From Alphaproteobacteria bacterium (GTDB lineage Bacteria > Pseudomonadota > Alphaproteobacteria > Sphingomonadales > Kordiimonadaceae), in contig JABXIS010000011.1 in NCBI GenBank assembly GCA_013372975.1, positions 186,001-250,000 of the forward strand: DNA of 64,000 nt. Direction: 5' to 3'. Position 1 is the first letter of the stretch. Each line of letters starts with the position of its first letter. Below, in pieces: positions 1-9,431 of this stretch. A program made the translations under genes and the position numbers. A model generated the notes under the pieces. It worked only from the letters and a program-made list of their open reading frames with translations, searched no databases and was not told the origin of the DNA.

Positions 1-570
1 CTCAGGCGCGAGCGCAACCAGACGACGTTGACTTATCTGAAAGACGCCAACCAGGCTGTGGTGCAAATTCAGCAACGCCTGAACCAGCTTCAGTCGCAGG
101 TGGAACGCCTGGCAGATATGGCGGAGCGCGGTGAAATCAGGTCGCCCGTCGATGGCACGATCTTCCGGATCGCAACGCGGACATTGGGCGCGGTTGTGCG
201 TCCGGGTGAATCCATTATGGAGATTTTCCCCGATAATGACGCCCTGACCATCGAAGCGCAGGTTCAGTTGACAGATATCGAGCAAGTGCATGTCGGGCAG
301 GATGTTCAGGTGGTTTTCCCGTCCAACCGGGAAAAAGCGATGACGCCTATTCCAGGCAAACTTGTCTATCTTTCGGCTGATGCGGTTGTTTCCGAGCAAA
401 ATCCGTTTGGGTCTTACATTGCACATGTCACCATCGATCCCGATCAGGAAACGACGGACCTGTTGCCCGGCAACTTTGCCGAGGTTTATATTCAAACAGA
501 GCCGAAGACCTTCCTGGAACATGTTTCGCGACCATTCACCCGCTTTGCGTTCCGCGCATTCAAAGGATAG
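1..570 (+). CDS. HlyD-family type I secretion periplasmic adaptor, C-terminal part
   Basis: The 5' end lies outside the window; the frame is open from base 1. The visible 190 residues start with the end of a coiled-coil hairpin (Gln/Leu-rich, around IQQRLNQLQSQVERL). A barrel-sandwich/lipoyl return half follows (IRSPVDGTIF) and then the beta-barrel region (VHVGQDVQVVFPS). This order is that of the membrane-fusion protein joining an inner-membrane ABC exporter to an outer-membrane channel in type I secretion. The partner ABC ATPase is probably just upstream and not visible. The glycosyltransferase genes that follow on the same strand suggest that the exported substrate, or a surface polymer, is glycosylated; that link is inference. 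An adaptor for polysaccharide or bacteriocin export is an alternative. Confidence 0.85.
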   Translation, partial: LRRERNQTTLTYLKDANQAVVQIQQRLNQLQSQVERLADMAERGEIRSPVDGTIFRIATRTLGAVVRPGESIMEIFPDNDALTIEAQVQLTDIEQVHVGQDVQVVFPSNREKAMTPIPGKLVYLSADAVVSEQNPFGSYIAHVTIDPDQETTDLLPGNFAEVYIQTEPKTFLEHVSRPFTRFAFRAFKG

Positions 571-596
571 GCGAAAGGGGCAGGGGGAGCCATTTT

Positions 597-2708
597 GTGA
601 AGATTGAGCTTACTGTTTCAGCGTTCCGCCAGATGTATTCAGGGAAGACCCAGATCATCGTCGGCGAAGACGTGCTGGCCGATGTGCAGGCAGTCCTGCC
701 AGAGGCTGTCGACACGCTGGTTCTGAAGTCTGACGGTAGCCTTGTGACATCGGCACAGGGGGATGCAGCCGAGCGCAAGCTGGAGCCGGTTGGTATGCCG
801 ATCACCCTGTTGGGTATCCTGGGGGCTAAATCCACGGCTGCCGCAGCCAATGCCTGGATGTCTTTTGCCGAGAGCCAGGGCATGCTGGCGCCGTTGCAGT
901 CAGTCTCTCTGACCGGTATGGCCGGGAAACGCCAGGCAACGGCTGCAAAATTCATCAGTAGTCAGTTGGCGAATGCAGCCCAATCCTTGCAAATGCAGCT
1001 TGGCGAGAAAGAGGCCAGCCTTGCCTTTTTACGGAAGCATAATGAACGTTTGCTGCTGAATAGCGAGAAGGCGCGCCGCATGATCAGGGGCGCGGGTTTT
1101 GGAACCCAGCATATCGCGGCGGAAATTCCGGTGGGCAGCAAATCTGTAGGACCGGGCGGAGACATTGGAGGCTCACGGTTTCGGCAGCTTCTGCCATGCG
1201 ATTCGATGGGGCTGTGGGGCATACAGCTACATGTGAAGCAGCAGTCGGATGCTGAGGGTTTCATCGCTGTAAAGGTGTGGCATGCGGGAACCGGGGCGCT
1301 TCTCGCCAACACGCAGCGTCGGTATGACGCCTTGACTGCTGGATGGTGTGAATTTGACCTCCGGGCTGCCTGTTCAAAGATGTTTGGGGACGCAGTTCTT
1401 GAGGTGAGCTGGCATGGGGATGGTGAAGATGTGCCCCTTCTTTCGCTATCGTCTCTCGCGGCAGACCGATTTGGCGATGAAGATGAACAAACGCTGGCTC
1501 TGCGGCTTCTGAAAGCACTGGATGACCCATTCAGGGACGGCGACGGTGGCAGCGAAACGATTTTGGTTGGCAGTTATCAGGTAGACTTGAGCTTCCTGTA
1601 CCGGCTGGGTTATTGGCCGCTTGACCCCGCTTCTGAGACCCAGAATTACAATCAGGGTCTGCTTTCCTATGTGGGTGAAGAAGATGCTATCCAAACCCAT
1701 GCGTCAACGGAAGGCCCGAGCGCTGTGCTGCTTAAGAAAGCAGCGGCAGTTGGTGCAAGGAACGTTGGAATTTCGGTGCGAACGGCTTCTGAACAAGGGC
1801 CTATTTGTCTTTATACGGTTGCTGTGATCGAACATCTGCCGGATGAAAGTCAGGCAGAGCGTGATGCCAAAGCCCGGCGCGTAGCGGCTTGCAATGGCAA
1901 TGTCGAAGACATAGCCGGCGTGCATGTGGCCCAGAAGAATGTGGCGCCTGGCGTCCAGGAGGCAATCAGTGTATCGCTTCCAAAAGCCCTCGATCATGTG
2001 GCCGATATTGTATTGATGGTGCATTGTTTGTCCGAGCACGCTCAATTCGGCTGGTGCCGCTGGACGAATTTATCCTTTGATTATGATGTGGCTTCGGTGG
2101 CTGAAAACCTGACGCCTCCCACCCTGCTTGACGATACCATGGGGCTTAGAATCCGCTCGCTGAAATTCCCGGAACTGGCTGGGCGAATTTCTTTTGTTTC
2201 AGGTCGCGAGAAACTGAACCAGTTAACGAAAGAACTGGGCTTTTCCCCGCTCTTGATCAGCGAGGAAACAGGCAGTCTGCAAACCCACCCTATGATGGAT
2301 CATCATTCTGCCGCCGTGTTGGAGGGTGGAATTCCACGAGATGCACTGAGGCTGTCGTGCGATATTGAAACCGCCCATGATGCGGCACCGGCTTTTGTTT
2401 ATGTCCTTGCGGTTCTTGATCCTTCCATCAAGGATCGGCAGCGCGTTGTTCAGAATATACTGAAGCGAATAGATGCGTCTAATCGCAGGAGCTGGCAGGG
2501 GGTGAATGACCGGAAAACCGCGCAGTGGCAGGCAAACACGATATATGCACGCCAAGGCGCGACCCTGGAAATGGAAATTGATATACCGCTCACAGAAGCA
2601 GGCGATGTGGTATTTGCCGTTTTGCCGGCTGGAGAGTCTGTCAGTTATGGTTGGTGCCGCTGGTACACCCTTAATGTGACATCGACCCTCGGCAACCAAT
2701 CAGCTTAG
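597..2708 (+). CDS. Unrecognised 703-aa protein with a coiled coil and three repeated beta-rich modules
   Basis: I do not recognise this family. The GTG start is supported by a GGGGGAG ribosome site a few bases upstream. No signal peptide or membrane segment is evident. Residues about 120-165 look like a helical coiled coil (QMQLGEKEASLAFLRKHNER). The rest appears beta-rich and internally repeated: GWCRW occurs near residues 485 and 685 and a diverged GWCEF near 249, each at the end of a module of roughly 200 residues. It lies 26 bp after the secretion adaptor and 14 bp before a glycosyltransferase, so it is probably co-transcribed with both. A carbohydrate-binding or glycan-assembly role is a guess from context only. 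Confidence 0.75.
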   Translation: MKIELTVSAFRQMYSGKTQIIVGEDVLADVQAVLPEAVDTLVLKSDGSLVTSAQGDAAERKLEPVGMPITLLGILGAKSTAAAANAWMSFAESQGMLAPLQSVSLTGMAGKRQATAAKFISSQLANAAQSLQMQLGEKEASLAFLRKHNERLLLNSEKARRMIRGAGFGTQHIAAEIPVGSKSVGPGGDIGGSRFRQLLPCDSMGLWGIQLHVKQQSDAEGFIAVKVWHAGTGALLANTQRRYDALTAGWCEFDLRAACSKMFGDAVLEVSWHGDGEDVPLLSLSSLAADRFGDEDEQTLALRLLKALDDPFRDGDGGSETILVGSYQVDLSFLYRLGYWPLDPASETQNYNQGLLSYVGEEDAIQTHASTEGPSAVLLKKAAAVGARNVGISVRTASEQGPICLYTVAVIEHLPDESQAERDAKARRVAACNGNVEDIAGVHVAQKNVAPGVQEAISVSLPKALDHVADIVLMVHCLSEHAQFGWCRWTNLSFDYDVASVAENLTPPTLLDDTMGLRIRSLKFPELAGRISFVSGREKLNQLTKELGFSPLLISEETGSLQTHPMMDHHSAAVLEGGIPRDALRLSCDIETAHDAAPAFVYVLAVLDPSIKDRQRVVQNILKRIDASNRRSWQGVNDRKTAQWQANTIYARQGATLEMEIDIPLTEAGDVVFAVLPAGESVSYGWCRWYTLNVTSTLGNQSA

Positions 2709-2722
2709 GCAAGGACTGTTCC

Positions 2723-4750
2723 ATGAAGGCCGAGCCGCAAGAACCTTTATTTGACGACCCCACCAAAGGATTAGTGATTGGGGTGGTGATACCAGCGTTC
2801 GGGCACCCTCAATTCCTGGCTGAGGCCGTTATCAGCGCCTGCACACAGGATTGCGACGCACGGGTGTCGGTTGTTGTAGTTGATGATGGCTGCAAGTTTA
2901 CCGAGACTGGTCAAACCGTTGCCAACTTGATGCAACGTTTTCCCGGCATGCTTCATTATGTGCGTCAAAAAAATACCCGGTTGCCCGGTGCAAGAAACGC
3001 TGGTGTTCGCTTCCTTCTCGGATTGGAGCCGGAGATTGATTCCATCTTTTTCCTGGATGCTGATAACAGGATCGAACCCTATTCCCTTCGCCAGTATCGG
3101 CGCACTCTGGGCGACGAACAAACCGTTGGTTGGGCCTATCCCGACATCGCATTTTTTGGCCTGAGCTGGGGCGATGAGGGGTTTGATGTGCGTGAAACCG
3201 CGCGTGAATACAGCCGCCTCAAGCATCTTTGTGGCAATATTTCAGAAGCAGGATCACTGGTTCGCGCCGATATGTTTCGGGCTGGTGTTTTTTACGATGA
3301 AACAATGATCCACGGCTTCGAAGATTGGGATTTCTGGCTAAGTGCATTGGAGGCGGGATTTGTTGGCAAGAGGGTTGAGCAGGCTGGTTTCCTCTATCGC
3401 AGGCGCCCGGAAAGTATGCTGGCAGACTCCCGCAGGCAGGAAGACGAACTGATATCGCGGATGCGGCGGAAACATCTGGCCTTGTTTGCTCCCAGAAACC
3501 TGATGGCCCTGGGGCAGGAAGAAGCGCCTTCCTTTGCCATTGTTTTGCATGACGCTGACCAAGTGGTTCTGACAAGCGATCCGCTTGTGGCGGGAAAAAC
3601 CCTTGCTATGCAAGGCTTTGAGGCCGCGATTGCGAAATGGTATGCCGGACGCAGAGAGTATTTTTTTCCCGAGAACCTGATTGTAATGTCGGAAAAGCAA
3701 TGGCTGCAGTTGAAGGCACAGCCTCTCTTCCTGCGATGGTTTTTCTGGGCGATGAAAGAAGCCGAAGCGCCGTATCAGCGATGGCTTCTGGAGGCGAGAA
3801 GCTACCCCTATCATGAGGGTATTTCAAATGAAACGCCCATAGTTGGTAATGCTGTTCTGAAGATCAAAACCGAAGGGCTGGTTTCTCTGCTATTGCAAGA
3901 GGGTGACATCGTCGTACCTGAGTTTTCTCCCTTTGTATTCCAGACACCGGACGCCTTGTTGCATGGCCATGCCAAGGCAGCCTTTGACGAGGCCTTATCG
4001 GCCCTTTGCAGTCTTGTAGAAGCCTGTAAGGCCCGATTGTCTGATGGCCTCAAGGTGCGCCATGCCGGGCGGAGATATGCAGGGCCCGATGCGTCCAGTT
4101 GCCATAGCGGGCTAATCGACGAAATATGTGCCGAGGAAAACCGGCAGGCCTTTCCCGCGACGCGGCCCTGTCGTCGCCTTTTAGTGGCGGTTGAACAGAA
4201 TACCCTAAGGCATTCCGCCAAACGGGCGCCCTTCACGTCCTTTCTGAAACGGCTTTCACAATCGGTGGACGAGATATTGTTGGTGGTCGAACGTGGCCGC
4301 AAACGAGATTTGGCGGCGCTGGGTTTTGCTGAGTGGGCACATCTTGTCACTGATCTCGTGATGTTGGACCGCATCGAAAGTAGTCAGGAATATCGCATGT
4401 ATCTTTCCCGTCGCATCTATAGCCTGTTCACGCTGAAAGCGAAGGAAGACGGGGCTATTCTGGCACGTTCTGTTGATAAGATCGTGACATACGGCGCTAC
4501 CGCATTTCTGGAGGTGCTTGGCAGTGCCCGCCAGCATGGCGTGAAGGGATATGTCTACCTGGACCAAAGCCTTATAGGAAGGCAGGCTGGGCTGGGTGAG
4601 GATGGGGCCAAGTTGCTGGCTTTCGAACACGCCGAGGAAAAGATTGTTTGCGACAATACGGCAACCAGAACAGCTTTTTCTGCACAAGGTTTCCCACCGG
4701 GAAAGTTTATGGAATCAGAAATATTTTTTGATTTGATTGGCGCGAACTAA
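2723..4750 (+). CDS. GT2-type glycosyltransferase with extra C-terminal domain
   Basis: The N-terminal 250 residues form a GT-A family 2 domain. It starts with IGVVIPAFGHPQFL and has VVVVDDGC, a DxD-type nucleotide-sugar/metal motif in FFLDADNRIEP near residue 112, and a GFEDWDFWL segment typical of the acceptor/base region. The protein is 675 aa, far longer than a single GT2. The C-terminal part (from about residue 490, RRLLVAVEQNT) has the look of a second Rossmann-like domain, but I cannot assign it. The gene sits in the run from the secretion adaptor to the DegT aminotransferase. It probably adds a sugar to the surface glycan or to a secreted protein; donor and acceptor are unknown. Confidence 0.85.
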   Translation: MKAEPQEPLFDDPTKGLVIGVVIPAFGHPQFLAEAVISACTQDCDARVSVVVVDDGCKFTETGQTVANLMQRFPGMLHYVRQKNTRLPGARNAGVRFLLGLEPEIDSIFFLDADNRIEPYSLRQYRRTLGDEQTVGWAYPDIAFFGLSWGDEGFDVRETAREYSRLKHLCGNISEAGSLVRADMFRAGVFYDETMIHGFEDWDFWLSALEAGFVGKRVEQAGFLYRRRPESMLADSRRQEDELISRMRRKHLALFAPRNLMALGQEEAPSFAIVLHDADQVVLTSDPLVAGKTLAMQGFEAAIAKWYAGRREYFFPENLIVMSEKQWLQLKAQPLFLRWFFWAMKEAEAPYQRWLLEARSYPYHEGISNETPIVGNAVLKIKTEGLVSLLLQEGDIVVPEFSPFVFQTPDALLHGHAKAAFDEALSALCSLVEACKARLSDGLKVRHAGRRYAGPDASSCHSGLIDEICAEENRQAFPATRPCRRLLVAVEQNTLRHSAKRAPFTSFLKRLSQSVDEILLVVERGRKRDLAALGFAEWAHLVTDLVMLDRIESSQEYRMYLSRRIYSLFTLKAKEDGAILARSVDKIVTYGATAFLEVLGSARQHGVKGYVYLDQSLIGRQAGLGEDGAKLLAFEHAEEKIVCDNTATRTAFSAQGFPPGKFMESEIFFDLIGAN

Positions 4751-4781
4751 GAGAAGTAAGCGCAGTGCCCAAGCGCTTGTA

Positions 4782-4810
4782 TTGCATTGTTTCCGGGCGT
4801 CAATTATATA
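4782..4810 (+). promoter_or_regulatory. Candidate sigma70-type promoter ahead of the DegT gene
   Basis: TTGCAT (4782-4787) and TATATA (4805-4810) are separated by 17 bp, a good match to -35/-10 spacing. They lie in the only sizeable gap (109 bp) of the otherwise tight plus-strand run. This would allow the aminotransferase and GT41 genes to be transcribed separately from the genes upstream. Prediction from sequence only. Confidence 0.35.
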
Positions 4811-4859
4811 AAAACGGCGCGGTCTTGATGGCCGAAACCCAATTTTTAGGTAGGCCAAC

Positions 4860-5987
4860 TTGTCCAAAGAAATCCGCATCCAATGCCTGGTCCCAGACCT
4901 CCCGGCACCCGCAGATACACTGCCATATCTGGAGGAAATGTATTCCAACAGGTGGTATTCGAATTTTGGTCCGCTTGTACGCCGATTTGAGAGCGACATC
5001 CTATCGTTTCTTCAGGAACACAATGGAGCGCAGGACTGTTTTGTAGGGACATTTTCTTCCGCCACGACTGCACTGGAGTTAGTCTTGAAGGCGATCCACC
5101 TTCCCAAAGGATCCCGTGTGCTGGTTCCGGCCCTGACTTTCCCGGCTACTGCCCTTGCGGTTCTCAATGTTGGAATGATCCCTGTCTTGGCTGACGTCGC
5201 CCCGGAAAGCTGGGAGTTGACGCCCGAAATCGCCGAGAACGCGCTTAGTGAAAAGGCTATCAGTGTTGTTATGCCAGTAGCCGCATTTGGCAAGCCGGTG
5301 GACAGCGCTGGCTGGGCAGCGTTCCAGCAAAAAACAGGGGTTCCTGTGGTGCTTGATGCCGCCGCCGCATTAGGCCAGCAAGATATCCTGGGCGAACTTA
5401 TCTATTGTTTCAGCCTTCACGCTACCAAGCCTTTTGGCGTTGGCGAGGGTGGCCTGCTCGTCACTGGTAATGAGGACTTGGTAATCGAGACCAAATCGCT
5501 TTCCAACTTCGGTTTTCAGGGGCCTGCTGGTGTTGTCAGGGAAATTGGAACAAACGCAAAGTTCGGCGAATATTATGCCGCTGTTGGATTGGCTCAGATT
5601 GGCCGGTGGCAAGAGGTTATGGACCGGCGGACAGCGGTGCTGGATCAATATAAAGCGGGCCTTCACAGGGCCGGCAACAGTGTTTCTTTGCAGCAAGGAA
5701 CCGGAAACTTTATTCCTGCCGTCTTTCCTGTTTATGCCAAAGGCCGCGCCAAAGCTCTTGAAGAGAAATTAGCCGATGCAGGCATTCACACACGGCGTTG
5801 GTATTTGCCCCCGCTATATGAGCATCCAGGCCTGAAGGGGATGGAAGGTGTTGTCAATCTGGAGCCCGCCAGTTTCCCGGTTTGTGAAGATTTGAAAGAG
5901 AGCTTGTTGGGGCTGCCGTTCCACGGGTTCCTGACAGCTGAAGACACAGCAGAAATAAGTAATATTGTTGCGGAGGAAACTGCGTGA
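4860..5987 (+). CDS. DegT/DnrJ/EryC1/StrS-family sugar aminotransferase
   Basis: A PLP-dependent aminotransferase of the family that makes amino sugars on nucleotide-linked ketosugars. The 375-aa length is normal. Visible signatures are the substrate/phosphate loop in FVGTFSSATTALEL, the PLP-pyridine aspartate region VVLDAAAALGQ, and the Schiff-base lysine in SLHATKPFGVGEGG. A TTG start (4860) fits the first conserved residues; no better start exists in frame. Its end overlaps the start of the GT41 gene by 4 bp (GTGA), so the two are translationally coupled. It probably supplies an amino-deoxy sugar for the glycan; the exact sugar cannot be told. Members of the family can also be dehydratases, but those lack the lysine seen here. 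Confidence 0.87.
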   Translation: MSKEIRIQCLVPDLPAPADTLPYLEEMYSNRWYSNFGPLVRRFESDILSFLQEHNGAQDCFVGTFSSATTALELVLKAIHLPKGSRVLVPALTFPATALAVLNVGMIPVLADVAPESWELTPEIAENALSEKAISVVMPVAAFGKPVDSAGWAAFQQKTGVPVVLDAAAALGQQDILGELIYCFSLHATKPFGVGEGGLLVTGNEDLVIETKSLSNFGFQGPAGVVREIGTNAKFGEYYAAVGLAQIGRWQEVMDRRTAVLDQYKAGLHRAGNSVSLQQGTGNFIPAVFPVYAKGRAKALEEKLADAGIHTRRWYLPPLYEHPGLKGMEGVVNLEPASFPVCEDLKESLLGLPFHGFLTAEDTAEISNIVAEETA

Positions 5988-7864
5988 GTACCAAGCAGGA
6001 AGTACGTTTGACGGTGAGGATCAAGCGCCTTGATACGGCTGTCAGACAGAAGAAATTCATTGAAGCCATCAAAGAGATGGAGCTGATCCTGAAGTCTCTT
6101 GAGGGTGGTACGCAGGGATTTGGCGGAAGTACTACCGCACGTGGGCCGCTGGCAGAACGCGAAGCAACAGTGATGGCATCTGCTGTGACATCCATGCTGG
6201 CTGACGAACAGTTCAAGATGACCGCGAAAACTTTCACAGCCTTCACGCAGTTCAAACGCGCACTGATGCAAGTCTTTGAGGTGAGTGGCTATCGTGGCAC
6301 CGAGCATTTGGTGGAAGTGATCGGATCGGAAGATGGGAAGGGCGGATATACATTCAAGACCTTTGAACTGCCCAAGCTTTTCGCTGGCCTGTCTATCAAC
6401 GCTCTTACCCCGAAGTTATTGGATCTCCTGTCGCGACAACGCCCGGAGATTTCGTGGCCGCTGGTGATTGGCTATCTTTCAGAGCAATTGCTGTGGAACG
6501 AGAATGCTGAAAACGCGCGTGCCACAATGCTGACATGGGGTGACAAGTGGAAAGACCTTCCGGGTTCCATTGCCACTTTGCGCAATATCGGGCCCGCCTA
6601 TATGGGGTGCAGCTATGCCGATGCGGATCACAAGCATATTATCAAAACACGCATAAATGCCTTGTGCCGCCGTTTCCTGGAAAATCAGGGCATAACTGAC
6701 GCCGATTTGCCGTCGCCCCGCAGGGCCGTGAAAAAGCGGCCAACACTTGTCATCCTGGCAGAGCTATATGATAGCAAGCATGCGATGCACCGTTGTTATG
6801 GGCCCTCTATCCAGTCGCTCAGAAGCAAGTTCAAAACAGTATATATGTCGTTGACAGGGCAATGTGATGACTCGTTGTTGCCGATGTTTGACAAAGTGGA
6901 CAACACCAAATTTGAGCCGCAGAAGCCCGAGATATTTGTCAATAAGGTAAAATCATATCGTCCTGACATTGTTTACTTCCCAAGCATTGGTATGCGGATG
7001 ATGTCCATCTTTGCTTCCAATGTCCGGATGGCACCAATTCAGGTTATGACATTTGGTCACCCGGCCACGACCTATTCCGAGCATATAGATTATGCCATTC
7101 TGGACGAGGCCCAGGTGGGGGACCCGCAAACAGTGAATGAAACCATTTTGTGCCGTTCATCCAAACCAAGGTTTGAAATGCGCGCAGATGCGGATACCCC
7201 AACTCCTGTTATCAGGGAAAACCCTGAAACTGTGCGCATTGCAGTGCCTGCCTGGTCTCGTAAAGTGACACCTCAGTTCTTGCGTACCTGTGGGTTGATC
7301 AGGAAATTATCGAAGAAGCCTGTTGAGTTCTGGTTCTTCCCCAATGGTACAAGCTCGCTATATCAAGCGGTGGGACGCAGGCTTGAGGAAATTCTTCCGG
7401 CAAAGGTGTTTCCGCGCACAAACTACAACCAATATATCGGCTGGTTGAACCAGTGCGATATTTTCCTGAGTACATTCCCGTTTGGCGCCACAAACGGGAT
7501 CGTAGATGGCATGCGGCAGGGGCTTCCTGTAGTCAATATGACAGGCGGCGAGGTTCACGCAGCCAACGACAGCCATATCGTCAACCGTTTTGATCAACCA
7601 GATTGGCTTACGACGGATTCGCCTGAGGCCTATGCGAAAGCTGTGGCCCGCTTGGTTAATGAAGATGAGCTGCGTGTGAAGATTTCAGAAGGCATTCTGG
7701 CTTGTGATCCCGACACACGCCTGATCGCCCAGGATTCCGATGGTGCTCACGATTTTGTAGATGTGATGGAAGCCGCCTACAGGTTCCATGAACACATTCA
7801 GGATGCTGGCGATAAGCTTTGGAGCTATGAACGTTTGCAAGCGATGCTTGCCAGCGCTGAATAG
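5984..7864 (+). CDS. HMW1C-like GT41 glycosyltransferase
   Basis: The C-terminal half matches the GT41 (HMW1C / cytoplasmic N-glycosyltransferase) family. It has YFPSIGMRMMSIF, then APIQVMTFGHPATTYS, the nucleotide-binding stretch EFWFFPNGTSSLY, CDIFLSTFPFGATNGIVDGM and TGGEVHAANDSH. These correspond to known HMW1C blocks (GHPAT, FPFGNTNGI, EVH...D). The N-terminal 250 residues are helical and lack an obvious TPR array, as in HMW1C. A GGAGG site precedes the GTG start, which overlaps the aminotransferase stop. Known relatives transfer glucose or galactose to Asn of secreted adhesins in the cytoplasm. Here the nearby type I secretion adaptor makes a secreted protein substrate plausible, but that is inference; a role in polysaccharide synthesis is not excluded. 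Confidence 0.82.
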   Translation: MSTKQEVRLTVRIKRLDTAVRQKKFIEAIKEMELILKSLEGGTQGFGGSTTARGPLAEREATVMASAVTSMLADEQFKMTAKTFTAFTQFKRALMQVFEVSGYRGTEHLVEVIGSEDGKGGYTFKTFELPKLFAGLSINALTPKLLDLLSRQRPEISWPLVIGYLSEQLLWNENAENARATMLTWGDKWKDLPGSIATLRNIGPAYMGCSYADADHKHIIKTRINALCRRFLENQGITDADLPSPRRAVKKRPTLVILAELYDSKHAMHRCYGPSIQSLRSKFKTVYMSLTGQCDDSLLPMFDKVDNTKFEPQKPEIFVNKVKSYRPDIVYFPSIGMRMMSIFASNVRMAPIQVMTFGHPATTYSEHIDYAILDEAQVGDPQTVNETILCRSSKPRFEMRADADTPTPVIRENPETVRIAVPAWSRKVTPQFLRTCGLIRKLSKKPVEFWFFPNGTSSLYQAVGRRLEEILPAKVFPRTNYNQYIGWLNQCDIFLSTFPFGATNGIVDGMRQGLPVVNMTGGEVHAANDSHIVNRFDQPDWLTTDSPEAYAKAVARLVNEDELRVKISEGILACDPDTRLIAQDSDGAHDFVDVMEAAYRFHEHIQDAGDKLWSYERLQAMLASAE

Positions 7865-7885
7865 CGGGCTTGCCTGACGCGGATC

Positions 7886-8554
7886 TTAGTCAATTTCGTG
7901 GTGTTTGATCAGGCCGTGCACCTTGTCTTCTGGGTGCTCGGCCATGGTCTGCAGGATGGAATAGGGCGCCGCGACATCACCAACAGTGGGGCAGTAGGTA
8001 AGCCAGTGCAGTTCCACTCCCGAGGCCGCCATATCTTGCTTGTCATATAGGGCCTTGCCGCCAGCCGAATTCAGATACTGGCTGTCGCCCACAGCGTCGC
8101 ACAAGGCGATGATCTTGTCCTTCCCGACAAGTTCTTGCGTATTGGCCAGCGCACTGCTTCTGACCAGCCGCGTTTGGATGCCAAGGTGGTCACATGTCAA
8201 TTTCAGTTGGCTAAACAGCACGTCGAACAGATTGTCTGTCTCCATGCGAAAGAGGTCGTCAAACAGCTGTTCATCGAAATAGGGTAATGCCTGAAGTTTT
8301 GGCTTCAGCTTCCGGCAACTTTTTGAGAATTCATCTCGTGCGACAAGTTTGTTGCGCACGATATCAATCTTTTTCTTGTCGCGGACATTCAGTGAAAAGG
8401 GCACCTCCTGGCCCGCAAAACACATGCGGTTGGTGGTCATGAATCCCTTTTTTGTAAACTGCGCGTCGTCATAAAGCACGAAGGTGTCGACCGCATCGAT
8501 CAGTTGGAAATATCCAACAAAAGGCAGAAAATAAGGCTGCATTATTGCGATCAT
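7886..8554 (-). CDS. WbqC-like family protein
   Basis: The start MIAIMQPYFLPFVGYFQLI followed by DTFVLYDDAQFTKKGF is the signature of the WbqC family, found in O-antigen, capsule and glycan clusters. The length (222 aa) is normal. The biochemical role of the family is not firmly known; it has been linked to amino-sugar or glycine-amide decoration. Here it is the last gene of a minus-strand trio with two sulfotransferase-like genes (gaps 34 and 128 bp) and converges on the GT41 gene with 21 bp between stops. Confidence 0.85.
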   Translation of the reverse strand: MIAIMQPYFLPFVGYFQLIDAVDTFVLYDDAQFTKKGFMTTNRMCFAGQEVPFSLNVRDKKKIDIVRNKLVARDEFSKSCRKLKPKLQALPYFDEQLFDDLFRMETDNLFDVLFSQLKLTCDHLGIQTRLVRSSALANTQELVGKDKIIALCDAVGDSQYLNSAGGKALYDKQDMAASGVELHWLTYCPTVGDVAAPYSILQTMAEHPEDKVHGLIKHHEID

Positions 8555-8588
8555 AATTCGTATCTAAGCTGACGTTGGTTCAGTTTCT

Positions 8589-9431
8589 CTATTTTGTGAC
8601 GGGCTTGTAACCCAGTGCCTTCATCAGATCGCCCAAGGTATTCTCAACCGTGGCAATCTGCTCTTCTGTCAGCACATTGGCGTATTGTCCCACATTTTGG
8701 TCGCTAATGCTGCCCTTGTCGGTCAATTCTGATACCCAAGGCTTGATGCGTTTGTCTTCAACCCTGATTTTGCGCTTCTCTTCATTGACGTGACGTGAAG
8801 GGTTTTCCTTGTCAAATTCTTCCAGCTTCAGGCCGGTGAAGCGCCGAAGGCTTTCCGCAGCGGCTTCTGGCTCCCTGGTCAACTGTTCATATTCCACCCA
8901 CATACACGCGTTGCGGAAATTCTTGTTGCGTTTGGCCAGATTGATTGTTGGGGCATAAAAGGGCGTGATGCTGCTTGCGATCCGCCCAATATCACCTGAA
9001 TTGAACATGTGCTTTTGGCCGTTCGCGGCCAGTCTTTCACCCACCTTCAGCATCGAGACTACGATATCCCTCGGGTCGCGTTTTATCATAACAAATCGCG
9101 CAGAAGGGATAAGGCGGAACAAGTGAGGAAAATAACATGTAAGATGAGGTTCTTTCAGAACGAGGGAGGTCGCTGGCGAAAGGGTGGCCAGTGTATGGCT
9201 AAGGAACGACCTGACGACATTGGCGAAATATTCGTCCATTACGGTTTGGGTTCCGAAATGGAATTTGGTCTCGGTATCAAACCGGCCCCGCATAAAATTG
9301 TAGCTCTCCACCAAGCTGCGGAGTGTCGAGCTTTCCCCAAGATATTCATTTGTTTCCTGGCCGGCACAAAGGATCGTGGCCAACAGGGTGGTCCCTGAAC
9401 GCTGTGACCCGCCAACAAAATAATACGCCAT
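8589..9431 (-). CDS. Sulfotransferase family protein (280 aa)
   Basis: A sulfotransferase-fold enzyme using PAPS. The 5'-phosphosulfate loop is at the very N-terminus (VGGSQRSGTTLLATIL). The 3'-phosphate site is FVMIKRDPRDIVVSML. The product is cytosolic, without a signal peptide. It is one of three members of this fold within 3 kb, and their sequences differ clearly beyond the PAPS motifs. The likely role is sulfation of a sugar in the surface glycan or its lipid-linked precursor; the acceptor is unknown. Confidence 0.85.
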   Translation of the reverse strand: MAYYFVGGSQRSGTTLLATILCAGQETNEYLGESSTLRSLVESYNFMRGRFDTETKFHFGTQTVMDEYFANVVRSFLSHTLATLSPATSLVLKEPHLTCYFPHLFRLIPSARFVMIKRDPRDIVVSMLKVGERLAANGQKHMFNSGDIGRIASSITPFYAPTINLAKRNKNFRNACMWVEYEQLTREPEAAAESLRRFTGLKLEEFDKENPSRHVNEEKRKIRVEDKRIKPWVSELTDKGSISDQNVGQYANVLTEEQIATVENTLGDLMKALGYKPVTK

